Origin: Panagrolaimus kolymaensis
Lineage: Eukaryota; Nematoda; Chromadorea; Rhabditida; Panagrolaimidae
Direction of reading: 5' to 3'
DNA: 64,000 nt
NCBI GenBank assembly: GCA_028622995.1
Contig: JAJQJQ010000023.1
Coordinates: forward strand, 1,054,001-1,118,000
Shown here: in pieces, positions 49,001 through 62,400 of the stretch
How the letters are laid out: the number at the start of each line of letters is the position of its first letter
How positions within the stretch are numbered: the stretch's first letter is position 1
The notes under the pieces: model-generated
What the model was told of the DNA's origin: nothing
Database searches by the model: none
What the model saw: the letters and a program-made list of their open reading frames with translations, nothing else
Program-made: the position numbers and the translations under genes

Positions 49001-49758
49001 TTTCCCTCGTTTTCTTTTCTCTCCGGTTAGAAAAAAAATAGTGCGGAAGTATCTCTCTCCCTCTCTTTTTCTTGTTCTTGTTGTTTTTTTAACTAATGAC
49101 TTATGTCATTTGAAACAAACACCAAAAAAACAAGCCTTTTTTTTAATTTGACGAGCACATGATTATCGCTGCTTCTGATGTTGTTGACATTTTTCAAGAA
49201 GCTTTCATTTTTTATTACTCCTCGAAGGGACACAGCAAAGATTATAATCATTCATGATCCATGTTCCCTTTTTTGTTTTGAAAAAAAGACAATGAAAAGC
49301 AGCTTCTCTCCCGCCAGAATTTTTTTTAATGCTTTGTTTTTTGTCATTCATTATTTTTGTCATCGTTCGTCATCTTCAAGGGTTGATTAGTAATCATTGA
49401 AACTGGAAGATGCTATTTCTCAAATCTAAAAGCAGCCGATAGTGTGAGAAGAAGCAAAACAATTTCGAGAAGCTCCTTCATAGCCGAGGTCAGCTAATCT
49501 ATGGCCAATAATGAAATCACATTTCCCTCTCATTTTTTTCGAACATGTTGTTTCATTAATGTTTCTATTTTCTATATTTTATGTTTTTGTCTTTTTTTTT
49601 TCTGGTTTCAGGCGGGTTGGCAGTTGGCCAAACCATTGTGATTTTTCATTTTTTCGCTATCACATTTTCATCTTTCCAAAAAAATAAAGTAACAAAACAA
49701 AAAATGTGTCTTTTTCTTTTGCGCAATAACAATAACTTTTCGGTTGGCTATACGCCAG

Positions 49759-49776
49759 TTTTTCGCGCCAAAATTT
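49759..49776. promoter_or_regulatory. bidirectional E2F-like site
   Basis: TTTTCGCGCCAAAATTTT contains TTTCGCGC on the plus strand and TTTGGCGC on the minus strand, the classic E2F/DP double site. It is about 5 kb upstream of the cki-1 start. Confidence 0.4.
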
Positions 49777-52700
49777 TATATTATTGAACTTGGCCAAAAC
49801 CGGATGGCTGCATCAAAGGGTAAAAAAGCTGGTTATTAAGGGTCATAGAGCGACGTTGTTGATGATGTTGATGGCAGTAAGGGTATTTTTTTAAGGATGA
49901 GGCATGACAGATCATGCAAAACAAAGAAGGCAAAGAAAAAAACTTCAATGTTTGATGTCTTCTGGAAGGTTTAAGTTTTTGATATTTTAGAATTGACTGA
50001 TTACAAAAAGAAGCTGATGTGAGAGGTAAAAAAGCGAGAAAAAATAAAATGAAAATAGCGACAACAAGCAATGATGAGTTTTAAAAAGGTGATGAGTGAC
50101 AAATTTTGAACTAAAAAAGCATACGTTAGTAAGAAGTCTAGCTTAAAAATAAGATATCGAACTAAAAAAATTTCTTCCAGATTGAATACTAATTTTTCGT
50201 TATTGAATTTCCTTTCTCTCTCTCTCTTACACGAAACAAATATTTTTTGAAATCTCGATCCCTTTTTAAAAGCTTTTCATTTTTATTTTTTGTCTTTCTC
50301 TCAAGCTTCTTTCTGTCTTTAATCAATGTTTAAAAAATAATTCACAACTAGTTTCGTTATTTCTTCTTTTTTTCTTTTTTTTACCCCTCGAATTTTTTTT
50401 CTTCTTCGTTTTTTGATAATATATTTTGGTATTGCTTCTTTTTTTGCGTGATATTGTTTTTTTCTTTATTTTTTTGGCGGGCTTTAAGTCGTTTTTTTTT
50501 CAACTTCTGAAATGAAATAGAAAAAATAAAATAATAAAAGGGTAAAAAAACGCGCCAAATCTTTGACAAAAAACATGTTTTTTGTTGTTAATGCAATAAC
50601 ATAGTTGTAAAAAGAAAATAATCTCAGCTCTCTTTACTTCTTCGTTTTCTTAAAAAGGGTGAGAATATTGAAGAAAAATAAGTTTCAGGAAAAAAAGGCG
50701 GAAAAAAATGATAGTTGAGTTACAAATACATAGGTAAAAAGTGCGGTTGATGAATCAAAAGGTAAAATGGTGGTTGCAAGGGAAAAGAGAGTAAAGGGTA
50801 AAAGGGAAGTCGAAGAAATATGTACATGAGTACTTGTGGTTAATATTTGAGCCAAAAAGGTTGAAAGAGTTAGCAATCAAAAAGTTATTGAGTTTAATCA
50901 TAGTCCAAAAAAAAGAGTATGATTAATTAATGACCATTTAGAAAACAATGTGTTACTTGGAATATTTAGGTTATAAATGTTAAAGAAAATTTTAATGTTA
51001 ATGAAAGACCTTATTATTGCATGTAGGATTTTAGAACTTTGTTATTCCATAAAAAGCAAGCGACGGTTTATGGAAAACAAAAATTTAGTGAAATCTTAAA
51101 TTTCAAATTTTTTATTAGTGTCTCATTTTTTGAATTTTCGAACGCGCTTCACTTCTTTCAACAACAAAAAATTGTTAATGGTCTTTAGAAATAAGAGAGT
51201 GACCACTGACTAACTAATAGGTAACAGCAGTCAGTTATTTTTTTCTTCTTCTTTCATCAGCGCTTTTTTCTTTTTCATTTTTTTGAATTCTTTAAAAAAC
51301 ATCTGTTGTTGGTGTTTTTTAACATCAAAAAAGGATCTAAAGCGCAAATGTCTTCAATGCTCTTTTTTTTTGATTATGCAAAATAAATGAGTCAGAAGAA
51401 TTAAATCCGTAAATAAAAGCCCAATGAGACGTTTTTTATGTTTTTGTATCGTTGAAGTATCTTAAAATACGTTGATGGTTGATGCCATGAATGTCAAAAT
51501 TAGCATTTTCAAACCAAAGATAAAATTAAAAAGTCTTACTAACGGATTTTTTTTAGAAAAAAAAAATACAGAACGAGCCTTTGTAGTTGCTAAAAAAAGC
51601 CTGCAAAAAAAAGTTTGAGAGCGCAAATTTTTTTTAAGCCGATTTACTGACTTTTCTCTTAGAAAACGAACGATGGGAAGCAAAGTGGCATAAAATTTAT
51701 GGGATTTCATTTAACTAAAAAACGGGGAAGAAAAATGATTTATTGGTTAATATTTTTATTATTACATAATAATAACTGGTCGCAATTATAAATTTTTGAA
51801 TCTATTGCTAAAGCTGTTGTCGTCGTCTGTCTTATCTAACATCGATGAAAGGTTAATCCGGGTCGTCGAGGATAATGCATTTTTTTCTTCTTCGAAGATC
51901 CTATATTTATTTTGTGGAAGCAAAAGCTGGTGACAGAACACAACAGCTGTTTTTAAATCCATTAAAAATTGAGAGATTGAAGTGGTAGTTATCGCATGTA
52001 AAGTGTTCATTCGAAAAAATGGATATTTTGAGATTTCTGTTAAATTTAAAAAAATGACTTTACGATTGCCTTATTTTTATCGTCTGTTTTTTTTTTCTCG
52101 CCAATTTTCAAATTTTTTTCAAATCTTTTTTTTTTGTTTTGCAAACATTTACTTTCTCAAATCTAATCTCCGCGTTTTAAAAGCAAAAAAATTCAAAAAT
52201 ACACGAGCTTTGCCAATTTCTTACTGTAACTCTCGACGTTTTTCTTTTACAAAGTTTTGGAAACTTTCTTGTTTTTATTAAAACATACTTCAAAGAAAAA
52301 ACATTAAACAAAAAAATTCTTTTCTCGAATATATATATTTTTTCTTCTTCAAACTTTCAAATAAGCCGAGAAAAAAATAAAATATTATTACTTTCCTCCA
52401 TCGATGGCATTAGTGCCGGTCTGTACAACATTTGCCTTTTTTGTTATATTTGCACACAAAAAATGCAGCAAGCAAATGCTAGTTTTCATGATTCATTCCC
52501 AATCGTCATGGAACGTGAAAGAGGGAGAAACGGACATTGAGGCGATGGTTAAGTGAACAGACAAAGCTACGGAAAGCTTGAAGAAGAATGGCTTCTTGGT
52601 GTCAAAAATTTTATTAACAAAAGTTTTGAAATGAGTTAATAAAGCAGGAGTTGATAACCAGAGAAAAAAAGGAATTTTTTAGGTTTTATTGATTTCAATT

Positions 52701-54300
52701 TTACTTTTCCATTTTTTCTTTCTAAAATATGTATTTGAATCGAAGCTTTTTAAAAAGATAAAAAAAAGCAAGCGCGATAGATGCTTTCCTTCTTCGGCAA
52801 TTCTCGACTCTACTCTTTCTTTCTTTTGCTTCTTTTTTTGCTTATCAAAAATTGCCGATCATCAAAATATTTGCATATTACTTTTCCTTTTTGCTTTGGC
52901 TCTTTTTTTTTTTTGCTGACAGATTCATCACTTAAAAAAATAAACAAAACATAAGCCGCAACTTTTTCATTTGTGAAGGTCAAAAATATTATTACTTTAT
53001 TTCTTCCTTCCACTTATACCTTTTTGATTTGATTGGATTTGATCAGCAAAAAAATTTTAACTCAAAAAAATGCCGATATTAAATTATTGGAATGTGCCAT
53101 TCATGATGGAGACTTTTGAAGAAGAAGAAAAATTATCTTGATCGCTTTGCTTCTTTCTCTTTCTTTCATTTCACGGAGACATTTTTTTACTGATTGCCGT
53201 CGTTCATGAGCTGGTCTTTATTATTCCGCGATCATCTCCACCTCTTTTTCTTCCTTTGAAGGCTCTGAAATTAAGAGGCAACCGACTGCATTGAAAAAAA
53301 GAAGAGAGATGATTGGAGGCGGAGCAAATTTAAAAAAAAAATAGGCGGATTCCTTTCTAACTGCAAAAGAGAAGAAAGAGAAAAACTAGAAAACTAAAAA
53401 AATCGCATACACAGCCAAAGCCGCCATGCGACGATGGCAGTCGACGGTGTTTTTAATTTTTACTAATATTTTTTTTAAATCGTACAATTTTTTCTCGAAA
53501 AGCTTTGTATTTTTTTTAATTGGAAAAAATTTCTCGATACCATTTTTCCATATTCTTTTTATGTCTTTTTTGATTTTGCTTGAAAAAAAAATAAGGATGG
53601 CGTTTGAGCAATGTTGGCTGTCCTTTCGAATGGTTTGGGCAACGAGCCAGCTTGCTTGCTCTAAATGAGTAGTGAGTGTATTTGTTTGCTGGCTGATGCA
53701 GCAGCTTCATTTATGCTTTGACAACGCACAGACAACCAGTCGCCTGCCTTTTTTCCTCTCTTTTATATATTTTTATTTTCGACGATAAAAAAACATTTTT
53801 CTTCTTCTTTTTTCTTTGACCAATCGTAAATTTTTGTTTTCTTGTTGTGGTCAGTTTTCTTTTGGAGTTTTCTTCATTTACTTTGTATCGACGAATTTGC
53901 CCCAACAATCAGTGCGCCGCTCGCTCCATTGTGTTATTCTCCAAGTTCAAATTTTCTATGTTTTTTTTTACTGTTTTGTCCCGATTCCATTCCATTCACC
54001 CCTCAATTAATTGCCAACCTCTTGAACTTCCCATTTATTTCCATTCTCCAGCTCTCATTCAAATATCTATCGCGTGCTGCTTCGATTACTACCTATCTTT
54101 TGTTTTTTTATTCTCCTTGACCTTTTTTTATAATTCTTAGTGTTTTTTTGTCACTCATATTTATTCAATACTAAAAGCGTGAATGTGCAAGATATTCGTC
54201 GCTAGCACTCTCCCTTCAGCTTTGGATTATCCATTTTCTCGATCTCCAACTCCCATCTCCTTTCTCGTTGGCTCGCTGGCTCGATCTGTCTCGATATTAG

Positions 54301-54763
54301 TATTCAGTCAGTCAGTCATTTTTACAATGGCGCCGCCCTCACCCAACCGGACTTGACCTTGCCGCGTTTCAACGGCGCCGCTACAGCCGCAACTTGGAGC
54401 TCTCTCACTCTTTCCCCTTTTACATAGATAGCTCTTTTGCCTATTTTTTTTCTGCTGTGGGTTGTTTCACTCGAATTCATTGCGCATTGCCGAGAACGGC
54501 GCTTTTTTACATTTTTTCTTTCTATTTTTTTTTCTTTCTCCGATCGCTTGGTTTTTTTCGTTCTCGCGAGCATCGAGAAAAGAAAATTTTTTTTTTCATC
54601 TCTGTCTCCTTTTTTCGTTGCAGTCGTTGTCGTGTTTCGTTTATTTTTTCGTGTGCCAACAAGAAATAAAAAAACGCGATGCAATTTATGAGTGTCAGAA
54701 ATTAATTTTTCTTTATTTTTTCAGGCATCAAAAAAATCGTGCAAGCAAACGACCAAGCCAGTC
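54301..54763 (+). promoter_or_regulatory. cki-1 5' region and leader
   Basis: It contains a GTCAGTCAGTCAGTCA run (54304-54319), then a GC-rich island (about 54328-54400) holding two GGCGCC sites in an otherwise AT-rich stretch. A TTTTTTCAG acceptor at 54724 comes directly before the leader sequence, 39 bases upstream of the ATG. The acceptor could serve cis- or spliced-leader trans-splicing. Promoter identity is inference from position. Confidence 0.45.
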
Positions 54764-55393
54764 ATGTCTGCTGAAATTGAACTTCCTTCATTCACTCCAA
54801 AAAAGCCCCATGCAAAAAGAAGCTTATTTGGAAAGCCCGATTTAGCAGCCAATGATGTCTTTTTAACTCGATTACTCAATGAAATTATGATGGAAAAATC
54901 AAATCAATGGGATTTTGATTTTCAGCATGGAGTTCCACTTCCATCTTCATCCAACTTTGAATACACTGCTGTTCCAGCATCAAATGTGCCCGGTTTTTAT
55001 TCGTGCAACTCATTGGCTTCATCCCGTCAAACTTCATCCTCTTCCCTTTCATCTGGCTCGGATTCAGAAAATTATAATCCTTCGGGTTCCATGATCGATC
55101 TTGATTCATCAATGGAAAGCGATGATTTCAAAAATTGTTTGAAATCACCTCAAAAATCCATTAGCACTCCAAAGAAAGTTCGTCAACCTTTATTCCTTCG
55201 AAAAAAGCTTTCTGCCAAACGAACATCCAAAACCATGGCTGCTTCAAATGATCAAAAAATTACTTCACACATGACTCTTCGGGTTTCAAAACGTATTATC
55301 AAGAAGACTACTGCCACCGGTGCCACCAAAAAGCTTAATGGTTTCCATCAATCAGCTTCCGCAACAAATTTAAATACTGTTAGAGAAGTTTAA
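54764..55393 (+). CDS. cki-1: CIP/KIP-family CDK inhibitor (p27/CKI-1-like)
   Basis: This single-exon gene encodes 209 residues from the ATG that follows a splice acceptor at 54724. An in-frame upstream ATG at 54692 lies before that acceptor and is probably not used. The N-terminal half is the CDK/cyclin-inhibitory domain. KRSLFGKP (18-25) is the cyclin-binding LFG motif, and a linker helix is followed by the W-FDF signature (QWDFDFQ, Trp49 to Phe53), then PLPSS and VPGFY (75-79). These match C. elegans CKI-1 closely in order and spacing. The C-terminal half is Ser-rich with several TP/SP sites (KSPQKSISTPKK) and basic clusters fitting nuclear localisation. In worms this protein imposes G1 arrest in development and starvation. 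It lies alone in a large gene-free region. Confidence 0.93.
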   Translation: MSAEIELPSFTPKKPHAKRSLFGKPDLAANDVFLTRLLNEIMMEKSNQWDFDFQHGVPLPSSSNFEYTAVPASNVPGFYSCNSLASSRQTSSSSLSSGSDSENYNPSGSMIDLDSSMESDDFKNCLKSPQKSISTPKKVRQPLFLRKKLSAKRTSKTMAASNDQKITSHMTLRVSKRIIKKTTATGATKKLNGFHQSASATNLNTVREV

Positions 55394-58300
55394 GTTAAAC
55401 TTTTATTTCTTTTGTATTCTTCCTCTTCCTCCTTCAAAGTCGTGACAAATTTATCCCAGTGCTCTAGTCGACACCGCATGCTTTTTTTTATTTGTCTCTA
55501 AAACTTGTTTTCTCTCTTTTCATTGCCTCAGATTTTGGTCTTTATCGATATATAGGATATTGCACCATTATTCTGATTCTGCATGTTTAAATCCGTGAAA
55601 ATTTCCTTTTTTCTTTAATTTGTTTCAGGCTTAAAAACCTTTAAATTTTTGTCTTGAAAACTTTCGAAGTTTTATATTGTCATTTTTTTAACAACATATT
55701 TTTATTTAAATTTTTATATATTTTTTTCCGTAGCAAATTTCTTTATAGTCTTTTTGTTAACTTTTTTTAATGTTTGATTTTATTTTTTTGTTATTTGTAA
55801 TATAGAATTTAATAATAAAAAGAGATTTATACAAAACCAATATTCTCGTGTCTCGAAAATGCATAATATTGAAGGTCGTCAATAATAATAATATATGTGT
55901 TTTTTTTTATTATTTCTCTGAGCCAAGAAAACAAGGTAGTCGTTGGTGGTTATGTGGAGAAGAGAAGAAAGATATTATGAGTTTTGAGTGGTTTTTGAGG
56001 CGAAGCAACAAAAAAAGAAGCTGCTTTTTTTGAAGGCCATTGTCGATCGTCGTCCATTCAAGGACAAAACATAACTTTTGTTCTCGTTTTGTGCCGTTTT
56101 TTGAAATAAAAATAGTGAAGGAGAATAAAAAAAATGGCATTTATGTTATAAAAGTAAGATGAATGACTTTTAGTTTGCCGTTTTTATAAGTTTTTTTGAA
56201 TAAATTTTCTGACTTTGAAATGAATAGAAAGAAAGAAAGTGATTCAAAGTGGTTGATGATGGCAAGGGCATTTTGAAAGAAGAGTCTGTTTTTTAAAAGC
56301 AAAAACATTGGTAATCATTTTTTGACAATTTTGTTAAAATTTCGGTTATACTATTATTAATAGTAATACTTTTTAAACTATTTCCATCGATATTTTGCAA
56401 AAATTAGTTATTTTCTTTAAATTTCTTTGCCATTTTCATTCTTTAATTTTTCTGTACTTTTTGATTGCTCTTTCGATTGCTAATTTTGGCATAACTTTTT
56501 ATCGATTTTTCTGTGTTTCATTTATTTATCTTTAAACAAACAAAAAAAGTTCAAATAACGGCAATTGGGCAATCAAAAGGGCAGAAAAGAAAAAAATAAT
56601 TTAAGCCACCATATCGGCATTTCCTCTGCCGATCTCGATTAACTTTGACCCGGAAAAGAAAAAAAGAAAAACAGCAGAAACAACTTCCGCTCTCGATAAA
56701 TCATATTTATGACCGACTGTTTTCGATTAGGTCTGTCTCGTCGCCGCCGTCGCTTTCATTTTTTTACTCAGCTCATCATCATCATTATTGGCAAATAAAA
56801 AAGTTAAACCACAAAGTAAAAAAATGAAAAGAAACATGAACAAACAAAGTCCATCATTTAATCCGTCATGAATATTCTTTTTTTTTTATTTTCCTTTGAC
56901 TTTGCTCGACCTCATAAAAAAATGCCGTCAAAGGAACTGCAATATTTTTCTTTTCTGCTGCTCTTCTTTGTTTTGTTTAGATATGTTGTTTCTTTAATGA
57001 GAAGAAGAACAAAGATGAAGTCCATCACCCTTTCATTAATATTTATAAGGAGGAACGCTTCCATTCTGTCGTCGTCGTCGTTGTCTTTCGCATATTTAAA
57101 AAATGCTGCTATAAATGGATTAGCTTTGTTTTTTATTATTAATGTTTTTATAAGGCAGCGGCCGCCTGCTGAGTTCTCAAAGGTCAAAAAAGGACAAAAG
57201 ATGAGAAGTATTCATTCATCCATTTATTCTAATGCTCGAGAAAAAAAGAAAGAAGCATTAAATGACAAGGAAAGAAAGTTGAGCTTTTCCGATTCAACAA
57301 AAAAAGAGAAGCAAAATGTATGGCATGTGGTTAGCAGGCGATTTGGTTGGCTTTGTATTCAGGTCAAAAGAGAAAAATCAGTGATTGAAATCAAGAATTG
57401 TAACATAATAGTTTATTCAAAAGCAAAGAGATGACTTACATAATTAAAAAAATGATAATAATCAAATCCCAAAAAGTATTGTTAAAAAGAAGTTAGAATT
57501 TTTTTGTTCCAAATATTATTCTTTCTTTCCGGTTGCATAAACATTTTTTCAAACACTTTCGAAACCACTTAGTCCAAATTTTCAGCTGTCAATGTGCTTT
57601 ATTTTTATAAACTTCTGGTGTCAATTCTCGTCATGCATGTTCTACTCTTGCCATTTTTTTCCAATCTTATTCAATCCTTCTCTATCCTTCCTGAGAAAAA
57701 AAGAAGATACAACAACAACCTCTTTAGCACCCAATTGAACCATCTGTCATCGTCGTATCGTTTTAGTTTTTTTTTATTTCTTCGACAAACATGCAATTCC
57801 TGTCACAATTTATTTTTATTTCGTTAAATCACTTCGAATTTATTCAAATTCAATCAAAATCAAATCTCTCTCTCTTTCACTCTAGAAAGTTGATTTTTTT
57901 GATGCCGAAGGAAATAAAAAAGAAAATGAAAAGAAAAGCATCCGTGAGAATCAGGTCAAAAAAATAAAATCTAATCCTTTTTTATTGCTGTTGCTGCTCA
58001 CTTTTTTTTACACTTTTTTAACGCCGCATTCGTAAAAAAATGGAGAAGATGAAACACAATGGTATTCTAATTTTTCTTCTTCAATCAAAGAAGAAAAAAA
58101 GAATCCTAAAAATAAAGAAGAATTGTTTATTCTTCTTTTTTCTCCCCATTCTTTTTATTGTTTCTTTTTCTTCAGAAAAAAAAAGTTAATGGAATCCTCA
58201 ACCAAAAGAGCCGCGGCAGCAGTATTTATTTCGGATCAGTGAAAGTCATTAGAGTCACAAAAGAAAAAAGTTTTATTTTTCAAAAGAAAAAAAGGAAAAG

Positions 58301-58650
58301 AAAGAGAAAGAAGGCATTGTTTGTGGCCATTCAAGTGAGGTTAATCGAAGAATGAAAGACAATATCTATCGTAAGTCGTCGGTGAGCTTTGAAAAAAGTA
58401 AAAAGAAAAGAAGCTAGCTAATTGGTATCGAATAAACTTTCTTCTTTCTCGGCGCCGGAAACTTTTTTGTTTGAGGTTGGTTGAAAAGGAAAAAACAAAA
58501 GAAAAAAGAAAATTTAGAGAGCTTTAAAGCTTAATTAAAAGAGATTAATGAGAGAAATCGGTAACATTGCTTTTGTAGTAGATGAAATTACAAAGAAAAA
58601 AAAAGTTGTAAGCGATTTTTTCTATGGTTGAATGAGGATTCTTTGTAATT
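55394..58650. other. cki-1 3' region and gene-free sequence
   Basis: An AATAAA at 55814 may end the cki-1 transcript, giving a ~420-base 3' UTR. Beyond it there are A/T runs only. The 188-residue open frame at 56868-57434 is Arg/Lys/Ser-rich and Phe-rich with no recognisable domain and is not called. Confidence 0.5.
55814..55819 (+). terminator. candidate cki-1 poly(A) signal
   Basis: AATAAA, in the T-rich sequence downstream of the cki-1 stop, followed by AAAGAGATTTATAC. Confidence 0.5.
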
Positions 58651-59479
58651 CACTGAAAAAAAACCGACAAAAAAATGATCGAAAACCGATCGTTTTTTGG
58701 CTCCATTAGCGACGTTATTTTGGCCTACAGCGTATTATAAACGACCATGTTATATGGCCGTTTTGTGACTATAAAATAGTCGTTCTTCAACTTTTTTTTT
58801 GATCGTTAAACGACTATTTTTTCGGGCATGGTACAAAAAAAATTTCTTGAGTTTTTAGTGAAATTTTGAATATTTTAATATTATTTAATATGTCAATCAG
58901 ATAAACTGATAGTAATCCAAAAATTAGATACTATGGTATACCAAAGCTTTTATAGCTGAAAGAAATGCATAGGCAATCCTTCGTTTATGCTAATTTAGGC
59001 CAGAGCTATTACTACTGAACCTATATTAACAATTTCTAGTTTAATAATCTTCAGATGGAGTTACGCACGGCTATGCCGCCACCTTCAGAAAATGAACCAG
59101 AAATTAATCGAAACTTGAACCAAAGGTTGTTCCTTTATGTGATAGGGTATAAACACAAAGGCTACGTTTAGGTTTTCGAAAAAAATGTGAGCCAGAGAAT
59201 AAAAGAAAATATTTAGTCGTTGAACGTAACAATAATAGTCGTAAAATGATAGTTTTTACGATATGATGTTATAGAACGTTCATATTTTATGTGAACGTTC
59301 TAAAACCGATCCTATGATAGTCGTGAAACGATCATTCATATAGAAGTTCTTAAAACTACCGTATTTTGAACCATCGTTTTGAAAAAGATGAAAAAACCGT
59401 CGTAAAATTGCAAAAAAATAGTCGCTTTATAGCCAAATAAAAATGGTCGTTGAACGAACATTCGGTTTTTTTTTCAGTG
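58651..59479. mobile_element. non-autonomous DNA element with CACTG termini
   Basis: The 829-bp element has terminal inverted repeats of ~17 bp (CACTGAAAAAAAACCGA, one A-run length difference). The interior has many AACGAC/GTCGTT motifs in both orientations near the ends and a perfect 11-bp inverted repeat (59272-59282 with 59292-59302). The flanks show at most a TT direct repeat, so the superfamily is not settled. There is no transposase. A short exon-like stretch lies in the middle (59055-59171). Confidence 0.75.
59055..59171 (+). CDS. exon-like 38-residue ORF inside the CACTG element
   Basis: After ATCTTCAG, a splice-acceptor-like string, an ATG opens a 38-residue frame (MELRTAMPPPSENEPEINRN at the start). 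Its base composition is clearly more GC-balanced than the rest of the element. It may be a captured host exon fragment or chance. No family is recognised. Confidence 0.25.
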   Translation: MELRTAMPPPSENEPEINRNLNQRLFLYVIGYKHKGYV

Positions 59480-62400
59480 TTGGGAGGAAAAGCAAAGAAA
59501 GTATTGTTGAATGAAAACTATACAGAATAATTTTTATTTTTAATGACCAATAAACAGTAATTTCTATTTCCAAAATATTGTTCAAAATTGATTACTATCA
59601 TTTACAAATATGCAACAAAAGTTTTTTCTTGCTAAATTAGTTTCGAAAACATTTAAAAAATTGAGAAATAAAAAGTAATAATTTCTCTTGAAGTACTAAA
59701 ATTATGTGCAATCGTTTTTTTACAAAATGAATAGTAACTATCATTAATCAATACTTTGTAATTAGCCATTACTGTCATTTATTTTTGATCAAACATTTAC
59801 TCTTACGAAATTTGTTTTGATCATTTTTGCACTTTTTTCTTCTCAAACTATAGCATTAACCGTAACTTCCTTTCCTTTTTAAATCAAAAGTCAAAAAAAC
59901 GAGAAAAACAAGCTTTTTTTATTTTTTTGGCAAAGTCTTATCAAAATCAATGCTTGCTTTTTTTTTGCTATAGTCATTAACCAAAAAAGCATCGCTTTCT
60001 TTTTACAGTATACACCATCCTCCTTCACGTTCGCATTTTTCCTTTTTAAATTTTTTTTCTTCAAAGAATTAAGCAAACATTTGACTAAAAAAAGAGAGAA
60101 AGAAGCGATCAAGTGTTACGTCGACGGCGATAAAAAAAACCGACGACGTGTGTTGATTTTTTCATTTTTTTTTCAAAAGCCAAGGAACGGTGTTCAATTC
60201 TCGACGCTGTGATGTTGTTGTTGTATTTGCCAAAATTAAATGGGACGCAACGACTTAGAAGCAATGAAAAAAAATTGAATCCATGTTGTGAAGAAAAAAA
60301 AATAAAAAGATTGATAAGAAATTGAAAAAAAAAATATATGAAGCAACGCTCAACTAAAATAAAAAAAAAAACAAGGGACCACACGGGAAATATACAATCG
60401 TATGCACTTGATTCTTTCTGATCAAATGATTGAAATTCAAAATTTAACTAAACTAACATCAATGAAAGGGAAAGTGTAATAAAAAAAATAGAAAAATTTA
60501 AAAAATAAAAGTAGGCTTATCTAAAATTTTGAAAACAGTACAGTGCTCAAATAAAAAATAGCAAATGAATTATTGGCAAAAAAAAATGGGAATGAAATCC
60601 GAAGAATGGGAAAGAAAAATAAATAAATTAAAGAAGTAAAGTTAGTTTACCCAAAAGAAATTCAAAAAAATTTCAACCTTTTAATTCTCCTTTCGAGATT
60701 AACTTTATAGTATCATACTTTTTTTAGAATACATGGAAAGTTCTCCAAAAATGCGTGGAAGATTGTTTTTCTTCCTATTATCGTATGGTTCCAATTCTTA
60801 CGGTAGGTACCAGCGATTAAATGACTAATTAAGCATAAAGCATAAAGAAAAAGAAAAAAACAGATAGATAAGAGAGACAATCCTTCTTTTTTTTGAATGT
60901 TCCATTTTTTTGAGAACTCAAAAATCCATCCTATGACAAAAAAATAAATAAAGCTAATCATCATCATGACAAAGTGTTATGAAAGAGAAGTTTCTATTTT
61001 TTTTTTTTTCAACTCATGAAAAAATAAAAAATAAAAATGATAAGAAGGTGGCCCAACCAAGCTTGAAACGTGAAATAAACAAAAAATCCCGCCAAAAAAA
61101 ACTTTTTTTAACAAAGCGTGGTTGTTTGAGTTAACGGATGAATAATTTTTTATAATGATAAAAAAATTTGTTTATGGAATAGAAAATGGCATATTTCTTT
61201 ATTCAATAATATGTACAATTGCCAAAAATAGAAAGAAAGAAAAAAATAATTATTACAGTTTATGTGAAAAGCAAGCGACAGTAATCAAAGAGGAACAGCG
61301 CACGTTGATAAAAATAAGGAAAGAAATAATGATAGCATTGAAAGAAAAATTGAAGTGATGCCAAAATAATGAAGTACAAAACTGGGTTTAGAAATAAATA
61401 AAAAAGGAAAATAATTGAGAATAAAATGCTAAGCTTAAACGCTTTTTTACTAGGATTCTCATTATCGAAAGTTTTTAAACAATAAAGATCAAAGTAGAAT
61501 TTTGGTGAACAAAGATGTTCGAAAAAAGGTTTGAAGTAGTAACAATCTTCCTAAAAATTAAAATTTTTGAATAAAAAATCTAAAAAAGGTAATGTCTTTC
61601 TCGCAAACATTAAAAATCTTTGTACACATTACAAATACTTTACTTGAAACATTGAATTTTAATATTTGTTGGTTAATGGAAACTTTGATCTTTACATTTG
61701 CTTATTTTTGCTTTATTATTACTACATTTTTCATTTTGTGGGGCATTTTTACTTTTGCGGAAGGAAAAAAACATTTGTTGACCATTTGACCTTTTTTTTT
61801 ATTTTTTTTTGACACATCATCAATTTGACTTTTTTTTTTGCTCATTCATTCATTATTGCTGTGAGTGAAGAATGAGAAATCATAAATCCAAATCTTAAGT
61901 GATGCCACTTGCTCCAACCACACATACATTTTTTTGTTGATGGCTTTTAAATCATTTTTTTGGCAAGCAAATTTTCGTTGAAGCAAGGCCATTTTTTAAT
62001 CCTCCGATTTAAAAAAAGTTTTAATGGTTCAACAAACAAAAAATGCCATAAATTTTATCTTACATTTTTTTCGTTCATGACTTTTTTTGCTTCGATGGCC
62101 TCGTCGTCTGCTTTTTTTTTTTGCTTGCTTCTAAGAGTTGCTTGATTCTGAACAAGTGTTTACAAACCAAAAATAAAATGTTTTTTTCTTTTTTCGATTC
62201 TTAATTCTTTAATTTTTTTCTTTACTCATAGAAACATGAAATAAAATCCCGCGCAAAAAAATAAAAAAAATTCCGTAAGTTTCTTGTGGCCACAAAAAAA
62301 AGAGACGAAAACAAACAGCGTATTTTGTGAAGAAAAAAAAATGCATCACTCACTCACCTCTACACATAGAAAATAAAATTTAAGAAAGCCGCAATAGAAA

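Larger units (their letters stand above)
38839..54300. other. ~15.5-kb gene-free region upstream of cki-1
   Basis: No exon, RNA gene or transposon end could be supported in this stretch. It is dominated by long A and T runs, with translations rich in Phe, Lys and Ser. Against that background, short GC-rich islands stand out (near 40085-40140, 43640-43690, 47290-47360 and 53410-53440), as do scattered E2F-like motifs and one 22-bp palindrome (46047-46068). It lies wholly upstream of the cell-cycle inhibitor gene at 54764. The upstream flank of a dose-sensitive developmental regulator is often large and regulatory, so enhancer content is a reasonable inference. Confidence 0.55.

Noticed and set aside
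54322..54684. 120-residue Lys/Arg-rich minus-strand ORF
   Set aside because: It comes from reading T-rich cki-1 leader sequence backwards. There is no domain or start context, and it is antisense to the promoter region.
54692..54763. upstream in-frame ATG extending cki-1 by 24 residues
   Set aside because: A TTTTTTCAG splice acceptor lies between it and the ATG at 54764, and the extension does not look like the family N-terminus.
56868..57434. 188-residue plus-strand ORF
   Set aside because: Basic, low-complexity composition, no domain, and no splice or leader context. Its length is explained by A/T runs that avoid stop codons.
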